Part shown: one piece after another, positions 1 to 6,315 of the stretch
Layout of the letters: each line of letters opens with the position of its first letter
How positions within the stretch are numbered: the stretch's first letter is position 1
NCBI GenBank assembly: GCA_030430835.1
Contig: JAUIKJ010000011.1
Coordinates: 1 to 16,942, forward strand
DNA length: 16,942 nt
Direction of reading: 5' to 3'
DNA from: Candidatus Hydrogenedentota bacterium
Lineage (GTDB): Bacteria > Hydrogenedentota > Hydrogenedentia > Hydrogenedentales > JAEUWI01
Made by a program: the position numbers and the translations under genes
Notes under the pieces: model-generated
Seen by the model: only the letters and a program-made list of their open reading frames with translations
Told to the model about the DNA's origin: nothing
The model's database searches: none

Positions 1-329
1 ATGCGCACCCGCTGATTCCGACCGTGGCCGCAATCACGGCCGAGGCGACGCCACGTTCCCTGCACTTTGTTATGCCGCTCTGGATCAAGGCGATCCTCGT
101 CGGCGCGCCCATTCACTTCGGCAGCTTCGGCGGCAATGCCATGCGGATGGTCTACGTATTTTTCGCCATGACCTCCGGCGCGCTTTCCGTGTCCGGCTTC
201 GTTATCTGGGTGAGCAAGAGCCGAACGGCGCGAAAACGGAAAAAGGCCGTGCGCGGCAAGATGGCAGACGCGTTGCCGGAGATGGAAGCGGAAGGCAGCC
301 TGATGGCTTCTTCGGAGCGCGGAACATGA
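1..329 (+). CDS. PepSY-TM family membrane protein, C-terminal fragment
   Basis: This reading frame is open from the left window edge (first whole codon at 3) to a TGA at 327-329, so only about the last 109 residues are present. The segment APIHFGSFGG followed by a hydrophobic helix ending GFVIWVSKSR matches the closing part of PepSY-associated transmembrane proteins: a short loop rich in His, Phe and Gly, a last membrane helix, then a basic cytoplasmic tail. In family members this is the final inner-membrane helix. Known relatives are often linked to iron or siderophore uptake or to reductase-like membrane proteins, but nothing here shows the substrate. The tail after the helix is about 40 residues, first basic and then acidic. 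The stop overlaps the start of the next small ORF in an ATGA, which implies co-translation. The true start lies outside the window; an internal GTG at 24 is not a credible start because homology-like sequence runs upstream of it. Confidence 0.75.
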   Translation, partial: AHPLIPTVAAITAEATPRSLHFVMPLWIKAILVGAPIHFGSFGGNAMRMVYVFFAMTSGALSVSGFVIWVSKSRTARKRKKAVRGKMADALPEMEAEGSLMASSERGT

Positions 330-499
330 GCCGGACGCGCAACAAAGGATTCATGTGGCCCTGGTACTGTGCAGGCCTCACGCTGGCCGCGCTTGGCTTG
401 GGGATGGTGGCCGATGGCCCGGCGGATTGGGCAGCGGCGGTCCTGCTCTTTGTCCCGATGGCGGTAACGCTCAAACATCTCTACGCGGCCCTGCGCTAA
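326..499 (+). CDS. small two-helix membrane protein, 57 aa
   Basis: A 57-codon frame starts with ATG at 326, overlapping the TGA of the PepSY-TM gene (ATGA), and ends with TAA at 497-499. It encodes MSRTRNKGF, then a hydrophobic stretch WYCAGLTLAALGLGMVA (residues 13-29), a short polar loop DGPADW, and a second hydrophobic stretch AAAVLLFVPMAV (residues 36-47), ending HLYAALR. The basic N-terminus and two helices suggest an inner-membrane hairpin with both ends in the cytoplasm. The ATGA coupling and the membrane character of both products support a real gene that acts with the PepSY protein. I do not recognise a family. PepSY-TM genes in other bacteria often have small membrane partners, but I cannot show homology to one. 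No separate Shine-Dalgarno is obvious, which fits translational coupling. Confidence 0.62.
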   Translation: MSRTRNKGFMWPWYCAGLTLAALGLGMVADGPADWAAAVLLFVPMAVTLKHLYAALR

Positions 500-525
500 C
501 GGGCCACGCAATTCTCGCAAATGAA

Positions 526-573
526 GTCTGGGCGCACGCGTGCCCGGACTGTTAAGCATAGCGAGCACTCGCT
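526..573 (+). other. two adjacent inverted repeats after the PepSY operon
   Basis: GTCTGGGCGC at 526-535 can pair with the segment ending at 549 (GTGCCCGGAC) to give about ten pairs including two G-T wobbles. AGCGA at 560-564 pairs with TCGCT at 569-573 around GCAC, followed by TTGCTTGT. They lie between the small membrane ORF and the first pseudopilin. Neither is followed by a strong T-run, so I call them hairpins of unclear role. They may be a weak terminator for the upstream operon or part of the pseudopilin leader. Confidence 0.4.
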
Positions 574-619
574 TTGCTTGTAGTACATATCGTCCTGAAC
601 ACCCTGAAAGGTCTCCACC

Positions 620-1528
620 ATGAAGAAGTACGGTTTCACCCTTATTGAATTGCTGGTCGTTATCGCGATCATCGGCATTCTCGCGGCCATCCTCCTTCCG
701 GCACTTGCGCGGGCGCGCGAGGCCGCGCGCCGCGCAAGTTGCCAGAACAACCTCAAGCAGCAGGGGCTGGTGTTGAAGATGTACGCGAACGAAAGCAGGG
801 GCGAGCGCTACCCCACCTGGCTGCGCTACGGGACGAGCACCGGCGCGTCGGCGCCGTGTGACCGGCTTGGTGGATTCAACGTCGTCGACGTTCCCTCCAT
901 CTATCCGGAGTATCTTGCCGACCACGAAGTGCTGATCTGTCCGTCTTCACCGTACTATGGCGGCGTCGTATCGGACGGGCAGTGGAATTTCCCCAAGAAC
1001 GATCCTGAGGGGCGCTTCGATCCCTGCGGCATGGACGGCGCCGCGTACCGTTATCTTGGGTGGGCAGTATCACCAAGCCTTGCCTTGTTGTCCTCGGGCG
1101 ACCCCAACGCGGCGGACCCGCAGATTGGCGTTGATCTCAGCGCGGGATTCACCACGGCACTCAGCACCGCCTTCGTGCTCTATTACGTGAACGACGAAGC
1201 GGGATACCTCGACTATCTCGAATCGGATCTCGACTTCATGCATGAGGACAACGGCGAGTCCACGCTGTACCGCTTGCGAGAGGGTGTGGAGCGCTTCCTC
1301 ATCACGGACATTAACAACCCCGGGGCGTCGGCATTTGCGCAAAGCGACGTGCCCGTCATCTACGACCTCATCACCAAGCAGGTGGCCACCTACAACCACA
1401 TTCCCGGGGGATCCAACGTCCTGTTCCTGGATGGCCACGTGGACTTCCTGCGCTACCGCACGGAATGGCCCATGAATTCTGCCTTCGCGCTGCTGGAAGA
1501 CGCCATGTTCGATGCCTTTGGCCTGTGA
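620..1528 (+). CDS. DUF1559-type prepilin-like protein (first of tandem pair)
   Basis: The 302-residue product begins MKKYG then FTLIELLVVIAIIGILAAI, the classic type IV prepilin / pseudopilin signal. Prepilin peptidase would cut after Gly5, Phe6 would be methylated, and Glu10 is the conserved +5 glutamate. The hydrophobic helix is followed by ALARAREAARRASCQNNLKQ, also typical of DUF1559/GspG-like pseudopilins. The C-terminus has HIPGGSNVLFLDGHVDFL, the processing-associated H-x-DG motif, here with ten residues between His and Asp rather than the nine in the usual family name. Such proteins occur in large paralogous sets in Planctomycetes, Lentisphaerae and Hydrogenedentota, and are thought to be exported to the cell surface or periplasm by type II secretion/pilus-like machinery; individual roles are unknown. 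GAAAGG at 606-611, 8 nt before ATG 620, supports this start. The next gene is a paralogue with the same ends and a different middle. Confidence 0.88.
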   Translation: MKKYGFTLIELLVVIAIIGILAAILLPALARAREAARRASCQNNLKQQGLVLKMYANESRGERYPTWLRYGTSTGASAPCDRLGGFNVVDVPSIYPEYLADHEVLICPSSPYYGGVVSDGQWNFPKNDPEGRFDPCGMDGAAYRYLGWAVSPSLALLSSGDPNAADPQIGVDLSAGFTTALSTAFVLYYVNDEAGYLDYLESDLDFMHEDNGESTLYRLREGVERFLITDINNPGASAFAQSDVPVIYDLITKQVATYNHIPGGSNVLFLDGHVDFLRYRTEWPMNSAFALLEDAMFDAFGL

Positions 1529-1603
1529 GGCACGCGGCTTAACGCGATTACTGCGTGCACCTAAGCGCCGGGTAGCGGCGAGTTGCAGGCCCAGAATACC
1601 GGA

Positions 1604-1682
1604 TGTTAAGCTATGCGAACGTCTGTTTGTTTATTTGGGTTAATTCTTAGGATGTCTGTGCGCCTGCATTTGATTGCGCACA
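1604..1682 (+). promoter_or_regulatory. leader of second pseudopilin with hairpin next to the RBS
   Basis: TGTGCGC at 1657-1663 and GCGCACA at 1676-1682 form a perfect 7-bp inverted repeat around a 12-nt loop. AAGGAAGG, the likely ribosome binding site for ATG 1702, begins right after it at 1683. TGTTAAGC at 1604-1611 recurs at 550-557 upstream of the first pseudopilin, with similar flanking bases (GCGA follows shortly in both). The hairpin could affect translation initiation; this is inference from position. I could not identify convincing -35 and -10 boxes in this 173-nt gap, nor a T-tailed terminator for the first pseudopilin. Confidence 0.4.
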
Positions 1683-1701
1683 AAGGAAGGGGCTGGATAC
1701 C

Positions 1702-2628
1702 ATGCGTAAGCGCGGATTTACCTTGATCGAACTGCTGGTGGTTATCGCGATCATCGGCATTCTGGCGGCCATTCTGCTGCCGGCACTGGCACGGGCCCGC
1801 GAAGCGGCGCGCCGTGCAAGCTGCCAGAATAACCTCAAGCAGCTCGGACTCGTAATGAAGATGTACTCGAACGAGTCCCGGGGCGAGCGCTACCCGCCGC
1901 GCGAGACCTACACCTACACCGAGACCGCGCCGGGAGTTTTCACGCAGGACGGTGGCCTGAGTGACGATATGATCTTCGATGGCTACGCCGTGTTCCCCGA
2001 GTACCTGACGGACTGGAACGTGGTGTGGTGCCCGTCGTGGCGGGAAACGGATGTCTTCGAACGCTATGACGAAGGCAAGGGCAACGGGGACGGCGTGGTG
2101 CAGCCACACGAGATCAGCAAGGAGCCTTACGACTACACCGGCTGGGCGATCATGGACGACGCGAACATCCTGGGGCCCTTCGTGGGCGTGATTGGTACGG
2201 GTCCGGGCGGCCGGATCGAGGAATCTGAGTATGTGGGCCAGACCCCCTGGGGTGAGCTCTGGGCGAACAACGTGGCCACGAACGGCGCAGCCAGCGACAG
2301 CGACTTTACGACGGAGACTTTCGCGGGACTCGGCTACATGCCGGGCGGCGGTGACACCCTGTACCGTCTTCGCGAGGGCATCGAGCGTTTCCTGATCACG
2401 GACATCAACAATCCAGCGGCGAGCGCGCAGGCGCAGAGTACGGTACCGATCATCTGGGATCACATCAGCACGAGCACGAAAGACTTCGCGCATGTGCCCG
2501 GTGGCGCGAACGTGCTGTATCTGGATGGCCACGTGGCATTCCTCCGCTATCCGGACGAGCGCTTCCCTGCAACGGCGGACAGCGCGCGCACCTTCGGCCG
2601 CTTCAACCGCGGCTTCAACGGCACCTGA
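1702..2628 (+). CDS. DUF1559-type prepilin-like protein (second of tandem pair)
   Basis: This 308-residue paralogue of the preceding gene begins MRKRG then FTLIELLVVIAIIGILAA. Predicted prepilin peptidase cleavage is after Gly5, with Glu10 at mature +5. The first ~60 residues and the last ~80 (YRLREGIERFLITDINNP through HVPGGANVLYLDGHVAFL) are close to the first copy. The central ~150 residues differ and carry their own insertions, such as a Gly-rich segment GTGPGGRIEE. The H-x(10)-DG motif spacing is the same as in the neighbour. Codons differ at many synonymous sites even where the protein is identical, so the duplication is not recent. AAGGAAGG at 1683-1690 precedes ATG 1702 by 11 nt, a little long. 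A strong terminator follows 22 nt after the stop. Expected location is the cell envelope after export by a type II/IV pilus-like system; substrate or partner is unknown. Confidence 0.88.
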   Translation: MRKRGFTLIELLVVIAIIGILAAILLPALARAREAARRASCQNNLKQLGLVMKMYSNESRGERYPPRETYTYTETAPGVFTQDGGLSDDMIFDGYAVFPEYLTDWNVVWCPSWRETDVFERYDEGKGNGDGVVQPHEISKEPYDYTGWAIMDDANILGPFVGVIGTGPGGRIEESEYVGQTPWGELWANNVATNGAASDSDFTTETFAGLGYMPGGGDTLYRLREGIERFLITDINNPAASAQAQSTVPIIWDHISTSTKDFAHVPGGANVLYLDGHVAFLRYPDERFPATADSARTFGRFNRGFNGT

Positions 2629-2650
2629 TTCGACCGATCAGCTTTGTTCC

Positions 2651-2689
2651 GGGAGGCCGTCGCACGGGTGCACGGCCTCCCTTCTTTTT
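2651..2689 (+). terminator. intrinsic terminator after the pseudopilin pair
   Basis: GGGAGGCCGT at 2651-2660 pairs perfectly with ACGGCCTCCC at 2672-2681 around an 11-nt loop, followed by TTCTTTTT. This is a textbook Rho-independent terminator and closes the pseudopilin unit. It also shows that the next gene, starting at 2722, needs its own promoter or readthrough. Confidence 0.92.
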
Positions 2690-2721
2690 ACGCGCCATGC
2701 GGTGTAGAGGAGCTACCGACC

Positions 2722-3213
2722 ATGTCATCATCCGAAGCCTCGCCTTTCGACCGTCATATCTGGGACCTGGACTGCGCGGCCATATCGGTGTTGCTCGCGC
2801 ATGCATTGCCGATTGATACGCTCCGTAAGGTGACGGAAGACAGCGTGTGCGACTGTTGCGCCCATCTCGTTGACGACGATGCCTGGGTGTTGCAGGGCGC
2901 GCACAGGGCCTGTCACCACCCCAACGCGATCAGCCGCACGCTGGAGGACCACCTGAATTGCCGCTACGCCGGTGAGATCCTGGCGGTGCGCGCGGCATCG
3001 CTGCCTACAGTCGCTCGTCAGGTGGCGAACCCGGCGCGGCGCCGGAACGCGGTCGGACTCACCTGGGCGCTACTCACGGATGCGAACCGAAAGAAGCGTC
3101 GACTGGGCGCGCGCATGGTACACGCGCTGATTCTTCAGGGTGCCAGGCGCGAAGATGCAACGGCTGCAGATGCGCCCGTGGCCTTCCACCACGCGCCGGG
3201 AAGTATGAACTGA
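2722..3213 (+). CDS. hypothetical Cys/His-containing protein, 163 aa
   Basis: ATG 2722 is preceded by GAGGAG at 2707-2712 with a 9-nt spacer. An upstream in-frame alternative at 2644 lies before the terminator hairpin and is rejected. The 163-residue product has no signal peptide or membrane helix and is probably cytoplasmic. Residues 43-46 read CDCC and are followed by ACHHPNAI (Cys64, His65, His66) and DHLNC (His77, Cys80), which could form a zinc site. A strongly basic stretch (RRRN at 106-109 and NRKKRRLGAR at 122-131) could bind nucleic acid. I do not recognise the family, so both ideas are inferences from composition. It sits between a terminator and the nuclease-methylase pair, 88 nt before the nuclease, and may or may not be transcribed with it. 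Confidence 0.6.
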   Translation: MSSSEASPFDRHIWDLDCAAISVLLAHALPIDTLRKVTEDSVCDCCAHLVDDDAWVLQGAHRACHHPNAISRTLEDHLNCRYAGEILAVRAASLPTVARQVANPARRRNAVGLTWALLTDANRKKRRLGARMVHALILQGARREDATAADAPVAFHHAPGSMN

Positions 3214-3221
3214 TCGCGGGA

Positions 3222-3275
3222 CCGCATCGCGAATGCGGGAGAATTCTTGCGTGCGGGTACCGGTGCGGCCATACT
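3222..3275 (+). promoter_or_regulatory. candidate promoter and inverted repeat before the nuclease gene
   Basis: CCGCAT at 3222-3227 and ATGCGG at 3233-3238 form a 6-bp inverted repeat around CGCGA. It is followed by TTGCGT at 3247-3252 and CATACT at 3270-3275, separated by 17 nt, which resemble -35 and -10 boxes (four of six matches each). The pair would start transcripts shortly before the RBS of the nuclease gene. The inverted repeat just upstream of the -35 could be an operator or a weak hairpin ending the previous gene. Moderate evidence only. Confidence 0.4.
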
Positions 3276-3301
3276 TCCGATGAAATTGATGGGAGTGGCC
3301 G

Positions 3302-3691
3302 ATGCCGGGTAGAGGAAAAGCAGTGGCTTCAGGCGCGGAACTGGAGCGGGAAGTCGCCGCGATCGGGCGCGCGCTGGGCCTGCTGGTCGATGAGCAGGTC
3401 GCCGTGGGCCGCCGGGTATGGGGAGCGCGGCGCCGCATCGACATCGTGCTCAAACATCCGGACACGCGGGTGAGCCTCGGCATCGAGTGCAAGTATCAGG
3501 GCGGTGCGGGATCCGCGGAAGAGAAAATCCCCGCGACCCTGGAAGACATCAAGGTTTGGCCGATCCGGGGTATTGTCGTCTACTCGGGCGAGGGCTTCTC
3601 GGAGAACATCAAGGCCTTTCTTCTCTCCACCGGAATGGCGGTGGAACTGGCCGATCTGCGCAAGTGGCTGGAGTTGTACTTCGGACTATGA
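3302..3691 (+). CDS. small PD-(D/E)XK nuclease superfamily protein
   Basis: The 129-residue protein has the core of the PD-(D/E)XK fold. A first helix (GAELEREVAAIGRALG) is followed by RRRIDIVL with Asp47, then GIECKYQ with Glu62 and Lys64 as the E-x-K pair and Gln66 after it, and IRGIVVYSGEGF as a later strand. This spacing supports a metal-dependent DNA endonuclease active site. The stop TGA 3689-3691 overlaps the ATG of a Dam-like methylase (ATGA), so the two are translationally coupled, as in restriction-modification systems. I infer it is the cognate restriction enzyme; if the methylase has Dam-like specificity the site would be GATC, but the nuclease is much smaller than known GATC cutters such as DpnII. 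A repair or defence nuclease with another role is possible. GGGAG at 3291-3295 with a 6-nt spacer supports ATG 3302. Confidence 0.72.
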   Translation: MPGRGKAVASGAELEREVAAIGRALGLLVDEQVAVGRRVWGARRRIDIVLKHPDTRVSLGIECKYQGGAGSAEEKIPATLEDIKVWPIRGIVVYSGEGFSENIKAFLLSTGMAVELADLRKWLELYFGL

Positions 3692-4542
3692 AGACCAGCA
3701 CGCGCCGATTTCCTGTACCGCATCCCTTTCTGAAATGGGTTGGCGGCAAGGGCCAGCTCCTCGAGGAATTGCGCCAGCGCGCAGAGGCCGCAGCGCCCTT
3801 TGGCCGCTACCACGAACCCTTCGCGGGGGGCGCCGCGATGTATTTCGATCTCTACCGGCGCAAGGCGCTGGGCCGGAAGCGGGCGTACCTCTCGGACAAC
3901 AACCCGCGCCTGATCGATGCGTACCTCGCGGTGCAACAGGACGTGGAGAAGCTCATTGAACTGTTGGAAGGCCATGCGCGCAAGCACGACGCGGAGCACT
4001 ACTACGCCGTGCGCAAGCAACAGCCAAAAGACATCGTGACGCGCGCGGCGCGCATCATCTACCTGAACAAGACCTGCTACAACGGACTATTCCGCGAGAA
4101 CAGCAAGGGCGAGTTCAACGTGCCGATGGGCCGCTACAAGAACCCGGCGATCTGCGATCCGCTGAACCTGCGCGCCTGCGCGGATGCGCTGGGCAAGGCG
4201 AAGATCGAGCAACGCCCCTTCCAGTCCGTGCTCGACGTGGCGAAGACGGGTGACTTCGTCTACTTTGATCCGCCCTATGCCCCCGTATCGAAGACCAGCT
4301 CCTTCACCGCCTATAACGACGGCGGTTTCGGCGAGCAGTCTCAGTTCGCCCTGGCCAAGGTCTATGAAGATCTCTCCGAGATGGGCGTGAAGGTGGTGCT
4401 ATCCAACTCGATGACGCCGCTGGTTCAGAACCTGTACAAGAAATTCATCATCGACGAAGTCCACGCGACGCGCGCCGTGAACAGCCGCGCTTCGGGCCGC
4501 GGCAAAGTGCCTGAAGCCCTGGTGCGCAACTTCGATCTTTAG
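3688..4542 (+). CDS. Dam-like DNA N6-adenine methyltransferase (D12 class)
   Basis: The 284-residue product has the motifs of the alpha-class adenine methyltransferases: FLKWVGGKGQLL (residues 14-25, motif X), EPFAGGAA (43-50, S-adenosylmethionine-binding motif I), YLNKTCYNGLFRENSKGEFN then VPMGRYKNP (125-153), and DPPY (194-197, catalytic motif IV). It transfers a methyl group from S-adenosylmethionine to adenine N6 in DNA. The CYNGL...GEFNVP.G.YKNP block closely resembles E. coli Dam and M.DpnII, so GATC is the most likely target, though sequence alone does not prove it. Length fits the family (270-290). ATG 3688 overlaps the nuclease stop codon, and an earlier start would read through the nuclease in another frame. 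It was probably acquired together with the nuclease as a modification enzyme rather than a housekeeping Dam, since no mutH or seqA is nearby. Confidence 0.93.
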   Translation: MKTSTRRFPVPHPFLKWVGGKGQLLEELRQRAEAAAPFGRYHEPFAGGAAMYFDLYRRKALGRKRAYLSDNNPRLIDAYLAVQQDVEKLIELLEGHARKHDAEHYYAVRKQQPKDIVTRAARIIYLNKTCYNGLFRENSKGEFNVPMGRYKNPAICDPLNLRACADALGKAKIEQRPFQSVLDVAKTGDFVYFDPPYAPVSKTSSFTAYNDGGFGEQSQFALAKVYEDLSEMGVKVVLSNSMTPLVQNLYKKFIIDEVHATRAVNSRASGRGKVPEALVRNFDL

Positions 4543-4591
4543 CTTTCCGCCCGCGGCGCGGCTGTGGTATTTTGCCTGCACGCTATTTCTC

Positions 4592-4597
4592 GGGAGG
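4592..4597 (+). promoter_or_regulatory. ribosome binding site fixing the glpK start
   Basis: GGGAGG at 4592-4597 stands 7 nt before ATG 4605. This favours 4605, where the product begins MAAKFILAFDQGTT, over the in-frame ATG-like start at 4572. Confidence 0.75.
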
Positions 4598-4604
4598 ATG
4601 CAGC

Positions 4605-6077
<1,473 letters not shown>

Positions 6078-6118
6078 GCTTAGCATTTTTGTAAAGTATT
6101 CAACGCATGCGAAGGCAC

Positions 6119-6227
6119 TTGCCAGATCGCAGGGGGTGTGGTAAAATTTCGTTGGTCAGCGCCACATGTGGCGTTTCTCCTTCCGCGGAGGCCTGGTGCG
6201 ATTCTCGTATCAGGCCTCTTATTTTTT
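6119..6227 (+). ncRNA. candidate small RNA between glpK and the convergent lipoprotein gene
   Basis: A good sigma70-like promoter, TTGCCA at 6119-6124 and TAAAAT at 6142-6147 with a 17-nt spacer, would start RNA near 6154. The next bases contain a perfect 14-nt palindrome CGCCACATGTGGCG (6160-6173), then a possible CTCC/GGAG helix that competes with the following stem, and then a strong terminator at 6188-6227. The predicted transcript is about 75 nt, ends in a U-run, has no credible ORF, and points at a convergent gene. This is the layout of a bacterial trans-acting small RNA. Alternatively it is only a terminator with a chance promoter. The inference rests on layout alone. Confidence 0.42.
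6188..6227 (+). terminator. intrinsic terminator downstream of glpK
   Basis: GAGGCCTGGTGCG (6188-6200) pairs with CGTATCAGGCCTC (6206-6218) around ATTCT, with two G-T wobbles. TTATTTTTT follows. It ends glpK transcription and any RNA started from the promoter at 6119-6147. Confidence 0.92.
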
Positions 6228-6246
6228 GCCCGGACCCCCCGGCCCG

Positions 6247-6287
6247 AAAATAGCCGTGCCCGCCGCAAGCGATAGCGGCGGGCACGG
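6247..6287 (-). terminator. intrinsic terminator of the minus-strand PKD/HYR lipoprotein gene
   Basis: A perfect 13-bp inverted repeat spans 6254-6266 and 6275-6287 (CCGTGCCCGCCGC and its complement) with an 8-nt loop. On the minus strand it is followed by CTATTTTC. It lies about 30 nt after the stop of the minus-strand gene. The T-run is short but the stem is very stable. Confidence 0.82.
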
Positions 6288-6315
6288 ATCGTTTCAGGCA
6301 GGCGATGCCGCGGCG

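Noticed and set aside
152..925. Minus-strand frame of 257 codons opposite the PepSY tail and the first pseudopilin, and a similar one at 1606-2532
   Set aside because: Both mirror the pseudopilin coding sequence and share sequence only because the pseudopilins are duplicated. Neither has an RBS or a recognisable domain.
2644..2721. Upstream start for the 163-residue protein
   Set aside because: It would place the start before the terminator hairpin of the previous operon; GAGGAG before ATG 2722 is a better fit.
2722..4542. Nuclease-methylase region as part of a prophage or integrated element
   Set aside because: No integrase, phage structural gene, tRNA-borne attachment repeat or transposase is visible on either side, and base composition does not obviously change.
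6154..6227. Riboswitch or attenuator interpretation of the competing helices after glpK
   Set aside because: There is no same-strand gene directly downstream to regulate, because the next gene is convergent. A small RNA or a plain terminator fits better.
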